In this document: one piece after another, positions 26,912 to 36,334 of the stretch
Numbering within the stretch: position 1 is the stretch's first letter
Layout: each line of letters starts with the position of its first letter
Notes under the pieces: model-generated
Database searches by the model: none
Seen by the model: the letters and a program-made list of their open reading frames with translations, nothing else
What the model was told of the DNA's origin: nothing
NCBI GenBank assembly: GCA_937902995.1
Contig: CALEKY010000093.1
Location: 1-64,000, forward strand
Reading direction: 5' to 3'
From: an uncultured Sinobacteraceae bacterium
Lineage (GTDB): Bacteria > Pseudomonadota > Gammaproteobacteria > Steroidobacterales > Steroidobacteraceae
DNA: 64,000 nt
Made by a program: the position numbers and the translations under genes

Positions 26912-27667
26912 CTACTTCAGCTTGATGTCGACTCGGACGACATCGCCTCGATAGATGCCGTTCGCGACCAGGATGAGGTTTCCGTGTTGGTCGACAGCGG
27001 AGCGGTGTACGTGCGCGACATGCGCATTCAGCGGCAGGTTGAGCTGGTGTGCGGTTTCGATGTCGGCGCTGCCGATCGTAAGCGTCTGTCGCGCATCGGT
27101 AATCTTGACGCCCTCGATTCCTGCCACGAGACGGAGAGCGGTTTTCGTCGTATACGCGCTGCGCGGGATTTTCTTGGTCAAACGCTGGTCGATGTACACA
27201 TCGGCGAGGAGAAACGGCACGCCTTGTCGGGAATGGCGGCGGCGCAAGTGACGATAGGCGGGTGCTAGCTTGCCGATCGAGTGCGGTATCAGAGGAGGTG
27301 CTTCGACGACCTCGGAATGCAGCACTTCGATCGTGGCGCCGTCGCGTGAGCTGAGCAGGCCGTTCCAGTCGGTTTCCACCTCGCACCACAACTGTTCTTG
27401 CGGGCGTCGCATCACGAACGTGCCCTTCGCGCGCCGGCGGGAAATCAGCCCTTCGTTTTCGAGCAGTCCAAGTGCTTGTCGGATGGTGGCGCGGGCAACG
27501 CCGCATTCCGCCGCCAGCGTGTCGACGGTCGGAATCTGTTCGCCGACTTTCCATTGGCCGGACTCGATGCGCCGGCGAAACAGAGTCGCAAGCTGGATGT
27601 AACGGGAGACGGCGCTACGGCTGAGATCGGCGACCGGCGTCGGCTCCATGGCGCTGCTCTTGTTCAT
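26912..27667 (-). CDS. GntR/HutC family transcriptional regulator with UTRA domain
   Basis: A 251-residue regulator with a winged-helix DNA-binding domain (about 20-85; ESGQWKVGEQIPTVDTLA, VARATIRQALGLLENEGL) and a C-terminal UTRA ligand-binding domain (about 105-245). Start MNKSSAMEP at 27667 has GAGG five nt upstream; an upstream in-frame start at 27703 is less likely. It lies upstream of the catabolic cluster on the same strand and is divergent from the TonB receptor, so it probably represses both until an intermediate binds. Confidence 0.88.
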   Translation of the reverse strand: MNKSSAMEPTPVADLSRSAVSRYIQLATLFRRRIESGQWKVGEQIPTVDTLAAECGVARATIRQALGLLENEGLISRRRAKGTFVMRRPQEQLWCEVETDWNGLLSSRDGATIEVLHSEVVEAPPLIPHSIGKLAPAYRHLRRRHSRQGVPFLLADVYIDQRLTKKIPRSAYTTKTALRLVAGIEGVKITDARQTLTIGSADIETAHQLNLPLNAHVAHVHRSAVDQHGNLILVANGIYRGDVVRVDIKLK

Positions 27668-27684
27668 TGAATCCTCAGTCGCTG

Positions 27685-27781
27685 CTTTAAGGTTCTTGCT
27701 CAATATCAGTCGCTTTAAGGTTCTTGCCTAATAGTAATGAGTCTGCCGATAGGCTGATCTTCGAGTCTGCTGATAGGCTGG
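27685..27781. promoter_or_regulatory. two pairs of direct repeats upstream of the GntR gene
   Basis: gctttaaggttcttgc occurs exactly twice (27685-27700, 27713-27728; period 28). A second pair, gagtctgccgataggctg and gagtctgctgataggctg (27740-27757, 27764-27781; period 24), differs at one base and contains the inverted cagcctat core. They fill the region between the divergent GntR and TonB-receptor genes and look like tandem operator or activator sites. Which proteins bind is unknown. Confidence 0.55.
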
Positions 27782-27937
27782 TTTTATAGCACGTCCAGTC
27801 GATCCCTTCGATGCACGAAGCTTCCGCTTCGAGCGCCGCGATCCCTTGCCAACCCCTTGCAGGGTTGACGCACCGACGCCTCGACGCATAAAGTCGGCTT
27901 AAGGCAAAGGGTCAGACAATTGATCTTTTCAGGGTAA

Positions 27938-30820
27938 ATGACCAGCCTATTTGGTCGAATGGTTCGAGAGGGGGTCCAAGTGCTCGATCGTCGTTTTGCG
28001 CGCGGCACGCGCAAGTCAATTGGTATTTACGCAGCAGTCCATCTCGCGCTCGTTTACGGTCAGGGTGCGTACGCACAGAGCGCAACGAGCGGTTCGGAAG
28101 GCGTTCTCAGCGAAGTCGTCGTGACCTCGACACGTGTGGTTGCCGACGGCTTCAGTGCACCCACGCCGACGAGCGCATTGTCCGCCGAACAGCTCGAAAA
28201 AGTGGCGCCCTTGAACATGGTCGAGGCGCTCGGCCAGATCCCGAGCTTTCGCACGACGATGCAGCCGTCGTCCTCGGCGCTCTACGCGAACTTGCGAAAC
28301 ATCGGCCCGCAGCGAACCCTCGTGCTGGTCGACGGAAGAAGGCATGTGCCGACGTTCTCCGACGGTACGGTCGATTTGAACCTGATTCCGACGGCGCTGA
28401 TCCGGCGGACGGAAATCGTCACGGGCGGTGCGTCGGCTTCCTGGGGTTCGGATGCCGTGGCGGGTGTCGTCAACTTGATCTTGAAAGACGACCTCGAGGG
28501 CATCACCGGTAACGTGCAGTACGGTATCTCGGAGGAAGGCGACGCCGAGAACTACGGCGCGTCGATGGCCTTCGGTACCAGCTTTGCCGATGCGCGGGGT
28601 CACCTCCTGGTCGGTGTCGAGTACGGCAAGCACGATGGCGTTCGCACGCTGCAACCGCCGTATTTGTCGCGCCGCTGGGCTGGCGTCAATTCGTTGGGCA
28701 ACTCGCAGTTTGCGACGAACGGTTTGCCGGGTCTGATCTATGCCAATGATGTGCGCCGCGCCGACGTCTCCGACGGCGGTTTGATCACGTCCGGTCCGTT
28801 GCGCGGCATCGAGTTCCTGCCGGGCGGCCAGATCGGGCAGTTCGGCTACGGCCAAGTGTTCGGCAACAACATGATCGGCGGGACGAGCAATTTCGGCGAC
28901 ACGCCCATTCCCGGCGGCGATCTCATGTACCCGTACGAGCGCTACACCGTGATGTCGCGTCTCGGCTTCGATGTGACGGACAACTTGCGCGTTTTCGCGG
29001 AAGGAACGTACGCGAGCTCCATCGCCGAGGGGTTGACGAATCCGGCCCGCAACAACGGCTCCGTCACGCCGGTGAACAGTTGCGCTCAGACGACCGTCGC
29101 CTCGGCGCTCGGCTCGATCAACGTGAACATCGACAACGCCTTCCTGCCGCAGGCTGTGCGCGATCGGATGATCGAAGAAGGGATCAACTGTTTTGCGATG
29201 GGCCGCACTTTCCGTGATCCGGGTATGGGTCAATTCCGCACAAAGGACGGTTCGCCGGAGATCTATCGTGCTGTGCTCGGCGCGGAGGGCAACCTGCCTG
29301 GCGATTGGCGCTGGGACACTTACGTTCAGTACGGCAAGAACCGCTTCGAGCAGTTCCGTATCGGCAATCTGCACATGCCACGATTCCGGCGCGCGATCGA
29401 TGCCGTTTTCGGGCCGACCGGTCAGATCGAATGCCGCGTGAACATCGATGCCGATCCTACCAACGACGATCCGTCGTGCGTGCCCTTCAACTTGTTCGGT
29501 TCCGGCTCACCATCGGCGGAGGCCATTGCTTATGTGACAGGAACCGGATGGCTGAAGATGGATACGACGCAATCCGTGGCGGCGTTCAACCTGAAAGGCG
29601 ACCTGTTCCAGACCTGGGCCGGTCCGGTCGCAGCGGCGACGGGTTTCGAATATAGAAAAGAAGAGATCGACGCATTCGTCGATGAAGACTCGCTCTTGAA
29701 CAATTGGCAAACGGCGAATCGCAAGCCCATTGTCGGCGACTACGACGTCAAGGAAGTTTACGCGGAAGTGGTCGTGCCGCTTTTGGCCGCCAAGCCGCTC
29801 GCAGAAAGTCTCGATCTGAGCCTCGCGGCGCGCTACACCGATTACAGCTCTTCGGGTGGCGTGACGACGTGGAAGGCGGGTTTGAGCTGGGAGCTGAACG
29901 ATCAGCTGAGATTGCGTGCAACGAAGTCGCGCGACATCCGCGCCGGCAATCTCGGGGAGCTGTTCACGCCGACCGCTGTCGCGATTCAAAACATTCGTCA
30001 TCCGATTACGGCGGCATCTCTGCCTGCGCCCATCACCACGACCGGCAACCCGGAGCTTGCGCCTGAGGAAGCCGACACGTTTACCGCAGGATTCGTCTAT
30101 TCCCCGAATTGGCTGGAAGGTTTGAACATTTCGGTGGACTACTACTCCATCGATGTCGAGGGGCAGATCGGTACGCTCACTCAGCAGCAGATCGTGGATC
30201 GATGCTTCCTGGACAATATCCAGAGCTACTGCGAAAAAGTGACCACGGACTCGAACAACGTCATCACGGGTGTGCTGCGACAGTTCGAGAATCTCGACAA
30301 GTTCAAGACGAGCGGCGTCGACATCGAGTTGTCGTACCACCATCCGTTCAGCTCCACCTTCATGCGTGCGAACGGCGAGCTGCAGTTCCGGCTCATGGCG
30401 AGCTACGTCGATGAGCTCGCGACCACGGCCGTAGCCACGGCGACGACCGTCGACGATGCCGGCGAGTATCAGAACCCGCATTGGACGCTGTTCGGAACCT
30501 TCGGTTACGAGGGTGAGCGTTGGTCGGCCATGCTCGAAGAACGTTGGTACGGCGGCGGCAAGGTCGACAACACGCTGATCGAAGGCGCGATTGCTGCGAA
30601 CGGCGTCAATCGCAATCACGTTGCGTCCATGCTCTATACGAACCTGACCGTTCAGTACGATCTCTCGCCCGATTTGGGTTGGGATGCGCGCGTGTACTTC
30701 CGCGTCAATAATGCGACGAACGAGAAGCCGCCGTTCGCGGAGACCGGAACGGCCACGTTCTCGATGTTCGACGTCATTGGCCGCAATTACCGGCTCGGTA
30801 TCCGATTCAACTTCAATTAA
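27938..30820 (+). CDS. TonB-dependent receptor
   Basis: A 960-residue outer-membrane receptor. The N-terminal signal region (about 25-48, ending AYAQS) is followed by a plug domain beginning EVVVTSTR (59-66), with VLVDGRRHVPTF, GASASWGSDAVAGVVNLI (about 163-180), and a 22-strand barrel whose last strands contain NNATNEKPPF and RLGIRFNF. The latter resemble large Xanthomonas/Caulobacter-type receptors for plant-derived compounds rather than siderophore receptors. A candidate operator (cagcctat at 27943) overlaps the start region, so ATG 27959 is a possible alternative. It is probably co-transcribed with the cytochrome gene 23 nt downstream. Confidence 0.93.
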   Translation: MTSLFGRMVREGVQVLDRRFARGTRKSIGIYAAVHLALVYGQGAYAQSATSGSEGVLSEVVVTSTRVVADGFSAPTPTSALSAEQLEKVAPLNMVEALGQIPSFRTTMQPSSSALYANLRNIGPQRTLVLVDGRRHVPTFSDGTVDLNLIPTALIRRTEIVTGGASASWGSDAVAGVVNLILKDDLEGITGNVQYGISEEGDAENYGASMAFGTSFADARGHLLVGVEYGKHDGVRTLQPPYLSRRWAGVNSLGNSQFATNGLPGLIYANDVRRADVSDGGLITSGPLRGIEFLPGGQIGQFGYGQVFGNNMIGGTSNFGDTPIPGGDLMYPYERYTVMSRLGFDVTDNLRVFAEGTYASSIAEGLTNPARNNGSVTPVNSCAQTTVASALGSINVNIDNAFLPQAVRDRMIEEGINCFAMGRTFRDPGMGQFRTKDGSPEIYRAVLGAEGNLPGDWRWDTYVQYGKNRFEQFRIGNLHMPRFRRAIDAVFGPTGQIECRVNIDADPTNDDPSCVPFNLFGSGSPSAEAIAYVTGTGWLKMDTTQSVAAFNLKGDLFQTWAGPVAAATGFEYRKEEIDAFVDEDSLLNNWQTANRKPIVGDYDVKEVYAEVVVPLLAAKPLAESLDLSLAARYTDYSSSGGVTTWKAGLSWELNDQLRLRATKSRDIRAGNLGELFTPTAVAIQNIRHPITAASLPAPITTTGNPELAPEEADTFTAGFVYSPNWLEGLNISVDYYSIDVEGQIGTLTQQQIVDRCFLDNIQSYCEKVTTDSNNVITGVLRQFENLDKFKTSGVDIELSYHHPFSSTFMRANGELQFRLMASYVDELATTAVATATTVDDAGEYQNPHWTLFGTFGYEGERWSAMLEERWYGGGKVDNTLIEGAIAANGVNRNHVASMLYTNLTVQYDLSPDLGWDARVYFRVNNATNEKPPFAETGTATFSMFDVIGRNYRLGIRFNFN

Positions 30821-30843
30821 CAGTTCTGGGAAGAGTCACGCCG

Positions 30844-32478
30844 ATGAGTTCAGCTAAGACCCGGAAGATCTCTCGCTCCATATTGGTGGCTGGAGGTGCG
30901 GCCATTCTGGTGGGCGCGATCGCTGCGGCCGTGAATCCGCTTCACGCGTCGAATCGAAGCGACAGTAGTGTTTCAGGCCACGTGCCGGCGCAGGGGCGCC
31001 AGGCGCAATCGGTGCCGACGCGTGCCGGAAACACCGACGACTACGAGACGACTGATCAGTGGTTCACCCCAGGAAGCGGGCAGGTGCTTCCGCAATTCTC
31101 GCAGTACGCGAATCCGGCCGGAAAAGTCGAAATCCTGAATGCAAACGGACCGCTGCCGACGGAAGGACATCCGTTCTTCACGCCGCTCGGCTCGAACGGC
31201 CGCGCCTGCGTAACGTGTCATCAACCGTCGGACAGCATGAGCATTTCCGCTGCGACGGCGCGGGCCCGTTGGGAGGCGACGCAAGGCAAGGATCCGTTGT
31301 TCGCCGCGGTGGACGGATCGAACTGTCCGAGCCTGCCGCAGGACGATCCGAAATCGCATTCCCTCCTGCTTGATCACGGTTTGTTCCGCATCTTCCTGCC
31401 GTGGCCGCCGAAGAGACCGGATGGAACCCGCATCGAACCGGAGTTCACGTTGGAAGTCGTGGAAGATCCGACCGGGTGCAATACGGATCCGAAGTACGGC
31501 CTGAAGTCGGATAACCCGATGGTTTCCGTGTATCGCCGTCCGAAAGTCGTCGGGAACATGAAGTACATCGAGCCGCACTACGCGCAGTACTTCAATCTGA
31601 AGACGGGCGAGCCGCTCGCGAAGGATCCGGAGACCGGCAACCGCGTCAGCATGAACTTGATGGCCGATGCGCGGAATCTGACGCTCAAGTCGCAGGCATT
31701 CGAAGCGGCAGTTACGCACCTGCAGCGAAATGGCGGACTGACCGAGGATGAGCTGAGCAAGATCGTGGCCTTCGAGCGTCAGATTTACGTGGCGCAGGGC
31801 GAGCACTCGGTCGCCGGTCCGCTCGTGGTTCCGGGCGGTCCGAACGGTTTGGGCGCGCTGGCGATGCTGAACGGGCAGTACGGGCTCGGCAACATCGTTT
31901 CGAATCCGGTATTCGGATTCTTCGATATGTGGCGCGCAGAACCGAACACCACTTCACCGCGCGACGAAGCGGCTGAAATGCGGGCGTCGATCGCTCGCGG
32001 TGCCGACGTCTTCTTCTTCAGACCTTTCTGGATCAGCGATACGACCGGACTGAACAACATCGGTCTCGGCAATCCGCTGAAGCGCAGCTGTGCGACTTGC
32101 CACAACGCTTCGATGACCGGTCACGACGTTGCTCCGGGCTGGATCGATGTGGGCACGCAGAACCTGCCGACGGTCCAGCGGCTGTCGCATCTACCGCTCT
32201 TCAAGCTCACGTGCAGGGACGATGTCGAGCCTCATCCGTATCTCGGACGTGTGATCTACACCCACGATCCGGGCCGTGCTCTGATTACCGGCAGATGCAT
32301 CGAAATCGGTGCAATCAACTTGCAACAGATGCGTGGACTGGCAGGACGCGCACCGTACTTCTCCAACGGCCTTGCACGGGATTTGCGTGAGCTCGTCGAC
32401 TTCTACGATCGCCGATTCAATATCGGCTACACGGAGCAGGAGAAGCAGGATCTCGTCAACTTCTTGAGCGTATTGTGA
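30844..32478 (+). CDS. exported di-heme cytochrome c, peroxidase/oxygenase-like
   Basis: A 544-residue protein with an N-terminal membrane or signal segment (about 12-35) and two CxxCH heme sites, CVTCH (122-126) and CATCH (416-420). Two c-type hemes about 290 residues apart recall the di-heme cytochrome c peroxidase/MauG superfamily, which includes rubber oxygenases. The sequence is longer than CcpA enzymes (about 330-350) and shorter than RoxA (about 680), so I do not assign a named family. It follows the TonB receptor and precedes an OmpA-like protein on one strand. The stop TGA overlaps the possible GTG start of the next gene. Confidence 0.78.
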   Translation: MSSAKTRKISRSILVAGGAAILVGAIAAAVNPLHASNRSDSSVSGHVPAQGRQAQSVPTRAGNTDDYETTDQWFTPGSGQVLPQFSQYANPAGKVEILNANGPLPTEGHPFFTPLGSNGRACVTCHQPSDSMSISAATARARWEATQGKDPLFAAVDGSNCPSLPQDDPKSHSLLLDHGLFRIFLPWPPKRPDGTRIEPEFTLEVVEDPTGCNTDPKYGLKSDNPMVSVYRRPKVVGNMKYIEPHYAQYFNLKTGEPLAKDPETGNRVSMNLMADARNLTLKSQAFEAAVTHLQRNGGLTEDELSKIVAFERQIYVAQGEHSVAGPLVVPGGPNGLGALAMLNGQYGLGNIVSNPVFGFFDMWRAEPNTTSPRDEAAEMRASIARGADVFFFRPFWISDTTGLNNIGLGNPLKRSCATCHNASMTGHDVAPGWIDVGTQNLPTVQRLSHLPLFKLTCRDDVEPHPYLGRVIYTHDPGRALITGRCIEIGAINLQQMRGLAGRAPYFSNGLARDLRELVDFYDRRFNIGYTEQEKQDLVNFLSVL

Positions 32479-32486
32479 GCGCGGCC

Positions 32487-33329
32487 ATGAAGAATCATCG
32501 AATGATCTCCATCCGAGGATCCCTTGGGGTCATTGCAAGCGTCCTGCTCGCGCTGTTCGCCGCGCTGCCGGCGCATGCATCCGACAAGTCTGCAAAGACG
32601 ATCGCGCCCGGCAAGCGACTGAGCTTCGTGTCGTGTCCGATCGTGCGCGACACCGAGATGGTGCCCTGCTGGCTCGCGGAGTACGAAGGCGAGCTGTACT
32701 ACCTCGGTATCCAGCTCGATCTGCAGTCGGAGTTCTTTCCGCCGCAGCTGAAGCATGAGGCGCTCGTCGAAGGTGTCGTGAGCGACAAGCCTCGTATCTG
32801 CGGCGGCATCGTGCTCGAGCCGGTCAAAGTGTCGTCGCTGCCGGAAATCAATCTGTCGTGCAACACGATCCTGCCCGCGGAGGGCTACAAGATCGAGAAC
32901 GCGCGACGCGGCACCGGTCCGGACCCGGATACGCTTTCGGCGCGCAATCAGGCGAGAGCGCGGCAGGTCGAGCAGTACAAGCCTCCGTACACGCAGCGCA
33001 CCTATACCGTGTACTTCGATTTCGATAGCACGTACATGCCGAGCCGTTCGACGCGTGTCGTCACGGAAGTCATGCGTTACGCGACGGCGATCGATGCGAA
33101 GCACATCCAGATCACGGGGTATCGCGGATCGGCGCTGCTCACGAACGGTAAGAAGATGGTGGAAAAGGCTTCGCTTCCGGAGATCCGGGTGAAGAATATC
33201 GAATCGGCGCTGGTCGATCTGGGCGTGAAGCCGTCGATCATTTCGACGAAGTGGTCGGACAAACCGGAGAAGCCGGACGGCATCGATGACTTCGAGACTC
33301 GTCGCGTCGTGATCGTAGTGACACCGTAG
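32487..33329 (+). CDS. exported OmpA-like domain protein
   Basis: A 280-residue protein with a signal peptide (cleaved near ALPAHA). Two Cys pairs in the first half suggest disulfides in the periplasm. The C-terminal part from about residue 165 (TYTVYFDFDS, then ITGYRGSALLTNGKK, ending FETRRVVIVV) matches the fold of OmpA-type peptidoglycan-binding domains, though with unusual sequence. Start may be ATG 32487 or GTG 32475, the latter coupled to the cytochrome stop. Its link to the receptor and cytochrome is by position only. Confidence 0.72.
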   Translation: MKNHRMISIRGSLGVIASVLLALFAALPAHASDKSAKTIAPGKRLSFVSCPIVRDTEMVPCWLAEYEGELYYLGIQLDLQSEFFPPQLKHEALVEGVVSDKPRICGGIVLEPVKVSSLPEINLSCNTILPAEGYKIENARRGTGPDPDTLSARNQARARQVEQYKPPYTQRTYTVYFDFDSTYMPSRSTRVVTEVMRYATAIDAKHIQITGYRGSALLTNGKKMVEKASLPEIRVKNIESALVDLGVKPSIISTKWSDKPEKPDGIDDFETRRVVIVVTP

Positions 33330-33360
33330 ACGTCGCGCCGTACGAACGGCGTAGCAATGG

Positions 33361-33447
<87 letters not shown>

Positions 33448-33466
33448 CGTGCAACTAGATGACGGG

Positions 33467-34309
33467 CTATAGCCGAAGATTCTCGGCCACCTCGTATCCC
33501 TTCTTCGTCACTTCGAAGACTTCGCCTTCCCGGTCCCTCTGGACGACGAGGCCGTTATCGATCAGTTCTTGTAGCGCGGCTTCCCAGGTCGCGACTGAGC
33601 GCCGGCTCTGATCGGAGATCAGGTTTTTCTCATTCGTCTGAAGATCCGTGCCGCCTAGATGTCGGAGCAGCATGACGATACCGGCGGCGTCGGCAGCGGC
33701 CTCCTTGAGCAGCAGAGTCGCTTCTTTCGATAGCGCGGCAACGGTTGATTGCGACTCACGGACAGTTCCGGATGCGCCGGCGTCGTCGGCGACCGCGAAG
33801 AAGGGATCTTCGTTGATCTTGAGTTGCAGATGTCGATAGAACTGATTGCGGAAATCGGTAAGGCCGTCGTAACTCGCATACAAGCTGCGGCTTTGACATG
33901 ACGATTTGAACTCCTTCAGTTTCTGATATTGCACAGTATCGACGCTATCCGGGTGCACTGGGCTGTTCGAGAAATACAGCATCGCCGGTTTTCCGGCGGC
34001 GAGGTGCCGTTCGATTTCCTCGACAGAGCCGCTTTCGTACTCCGGCGTTCGCGTACCGACGCGCGTCCAGAAAACGCCCACCAGCAGGTCGCACTTGGCC
34101 AAGACTTGTTCATTCAATACATGCTGCGGATGCTCGCCCATGCTCGGGGAGGAGTGGGTTTCCCACCCGATGGGTTGGAGCACGATGCGCCGTGTAAAGG
34201 CATTGACGGCGTTCCATTCGTGCACCACCTCTTTGACGAGTGCGCGTTCGGCCGCGACATCGGAGGGGGAGGCGATCATCACATTGAAGACGGTTGCTCG
34301 ATAGGCCAC
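33467..34309 (-). CDS. DUF4062 domain protein with C-terminal winged-helix-like region
   Basis: A 280-residue protein read from GTG 34309, which has a GGAGGG site 7 nt upstream; upstream in-frame sequence is not needed. The N-terminal domain starts VFNVMIASPSDVAAER (7-22) and continues with WETHSSP, CDLLVGVFWTRVGT and SGSVEEIE, the pattern of DUF4062, a Rossmann-like module found in signalling and proposed defence proteins. The C-terminal 60 residues (ATWEAALQELIDNGLVVQRD and after) look like a winged helix. It stands alone between convergent genes. Its function is unknown; a sensor or nucleotide-hydrolase role is speculation. Confidence 0.78.
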   Translation of the reverse strand: MAYRATVFNVMIASPSDVAAERALVKEVVHEWNAVNAFTRRIVLQPIGWETHSSPSMGEHPQHVLNEQVLAKCDLLVGVFWTRVGTRTPEYESGSVEEIERHLAAGKPAMLYFSNSPVHPDSVDTVQYQKLKEFKSSCQSRSLYASYDGLTDFRNQFYRHLQLKINEDPFFAVADDAGASGTVRESQSTVAALSKEATLLLKEAAADAAGIVMLLRHLGGTDLQTNEKNLISDQSRRSVATWEAALQELIDNGLVVQRDREGEVFEVTKKGYEVAENLRL

Positions 34310-34465
34310 TCGAGATCCCTCCGTAAAGTCGCGCGGAGAAGCGCCAGTGCGACGATCTCGAAGATAAGTACGCGCGGATAGACGCGTCAACGACACTTAG
34401 GTCGCGGAAGAGACAAGTACCTGCGTTGGTGGGGCGGGTACCGAGTCGTGCAAGCGTCGGATCGG

Positions 34466-36256
34466 TCAGGCCGCTCCTGCCGTCGCTACGTCTGTGAACT
34501 GCAGCGCAGCCAGTCTCGCGTATAGCGCGTTCGTTTCGAGGAGCTCGGCATGCGTGCCGATGGCGACGATGCGGCCGTGGTCCATGACGACGATGCGATC
34601 GGCTTTGAGAATCGTCGCGAGACGATGGGCGATGATGATCGTCGTGCGACCCTTCATTAATTTTTCGAGCGCTTCCTGCACGTAGCGCTCGCTTTCGGCA
34701 TCGAGCGAGCTGGTTGCCTCGTCCAACAACAATATCGGCGGATCCTTGAGGAGCGCGCGTGCGATGGCGATGCGTTGGCGCTGCCCGCCGGACAGGCGTG
34801 TGCCGCGTTCGCCGAGGAAGGTCTCGTATCCGTCCGGCAGCTCGCGAATGAAAGAATCCGCGCCGGCCGCGCGCGCAGCGGCTTCTATTTCGGCGTCGGT
34901 GGCGTCGGGCCGTCCGAAACGAATGTTCTCGCGTGCGGTGGCGCCGAACAGCACGGTCTCTTGCGGCACGAGGCCGATGCGGCGGCGCACGTCTTCGGGT
35001 CTCGCTTTGGCGATGTCGATGCCGTCGATCAGGATGCGGCCGCTCGCCGGGTCGTAGAAGCGCAGCAGCAGCTGAAACGTCGTGCTCTTGCCGGCACCGG
35101 ACGGACCGACGAAGGCGACGTTCTCGCCGGGCCGAATGTGCAGCGAGAAGCCGTCGAGCGCGAGCGAATCCGGCCGCGAGGGATAGCGGAACGAGACTTC
35201 TTCGAAGCGAATGTCGCCACGGACAGGTTCAGGAAAGCTGACCGGTTGGGGCGGCGCGACGATCGTCGGGGTCGCTTGCTTGAGCTCGACGAGCCGTTCC
35301 ATCGCTCCCGCGGCTCGCTGTACCTCGCCCCACATTTCGCTCAGCGAAGCGGCTGAGGTCGCAACGTACACCGCATAGAAAAGAAACTGGCTCAGCTCGC
35401 CGGCCGTCATCTCATCGGCGATCACGCGGTGCGCGCCTTGCCACAACACGAACGTCACCGCGCCGAATACGGTCATCGTGCCGACCGCTGTCAGCAATGC
35501 GCGAAGACGATTGCGCTTGATCGCAACCGTGAACGAGGTTTCGACCGCCTTGCCGTAACGCACGCTGTTGAGCTGCTCGAGCGTGAACGCTTGCACGGTC
35601 TGGATCGCATTCAACGTCTCGTCCGCGAGCCCGCTCGTATCGGCGACACGATCCTGCGACTCGCGCGAGAGCTTGCGCAGTTTCCGGCCCACGAGGATGA
35701 GCGGAAAGATCACGAGCGGAATGAGCAGCACGATCATTGCGGCGAGCGAAGGGCTCGTCGCGATCAGCAGTACGAGCGAACCCACGAGCTGGATTGCCGA
35801 GCGCAGCGCGATCGAGAGATTGACGCCTGCAATCGACTGTACGAGCGTCGTGTCCGTCGTCAGTCGCGAAAGCACTTCGCCCGTGCGCGTCACCTCGAAA
35901 AAAGTCGGATCCATGCGCACGACCCGCGAATAGACGTCCGCACGCAAATCGGCGACGACGCGCTCGCCGAGCCATGTGACCAAGTAGAAGCGCAAGGCGG
36001 CGAATACGCCGAACACGGCTGCGGCGCCGAGGAAGGCGATGAAGTACAGGTCGATCGTCTCCGCGTCGCTGGCCACCATGCCTTTGTCGATCACGCCGCG
36101 AAATGCAATCGGCAGAATGAGCATCGCCGCGGATGCGACGATCAGGGCGCACAACGCGAAGAACAGCGTGCGCTTGTACCGGCTGAGATACGGCAACAGC
36201 GCCCGCAGAGGTTTCAGGGAGCGGGATTTCGGTCGGTCGAGTGTGCTTTCAGCCAT
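34466..36256 (-). CDS. ABC exporter, MsbA/lipid-exporter-like (fused permease and ATPase)
   Basis: A 596-residue half-transporter that would act as a homodimer. Six membrane helices (about 32-310) precede an ATPase domain with Walker A GPSGAGKS (384-391), LSGGQ (488-492), Walker B ILLLDE (508-513) and the H-loop AHRLAT. It resembles MsbA-type lipid or drug exporters. ATG 36256 (MAEST) is chosen; a TTG at 36298 extends the frame without adding family sequence. It is the last gene before cysB on the minus strand, 78 nt apart, with no functional link obvious. Confidence 0.9.
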   Translation of the reverse strand: MAESTLDRPKSRSLKPLRALLPYLSRYKRTLFFALCALIVASAAMLILPIAFRGVIDKGMVASDAETIDLYFIAFLGAAAVFGVFAALRFYLVTWLGERVVADLRADVYSRVVRMDPTFFEVTRTGEVLSRLTTDTTLVQSIAGVNLSIALRSAIQLVGSLVLLIATSPSLAAMIVLLIPLVIFPLILVGRKLRKLSRESQDRVADTSGLADETLNAIQTVQAFTLEQLNSVRYGKAVETSFTVAIKRNRLRALLTAVGTMTVFGAVTFVLWQGAHRVIADEMTAGELSQFLFYAVYVATSAASLSEMWGEVQRAAGAMERLVELKQATPTIVAPPQPVSFPEPVRGDIRFEEVSFRYPSRPDSLALDGFSLHIRPGENVAFVGPSGAGKSTTFQLLLRFYDPASGRILIDGIDIAKARPEDVRRRIGLVPQETVLFGATARENIRFGRPDATDAEIEAAARAAGADSFIRELPDGYETFLGERGTRLSGGQRQRIAIARALLKDPPILLLDEATSSLDAESERYVQEALEKLMKGRTTIIIAHRLATILKADRIVVMDHGRIVAIGTHAELLETNALYARLAALQFTDVATAGAA

Positions 36257-36334
36257 GAAAATCGCAACCAGCGGGCGCCGCGCCCATGTCGGGCGCAAGC
36301 GAACCGAATGCAGTGCTTACGCTTCGTTGCCGGA

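Noticed and set aside
28016..29374. 452-codon minus-strand frame within the TonB receptor gene
   Set aside because: Low-complexity Arg/His/Asp translation and no ribosome site; the plus-strand receptor is complete and convincing.
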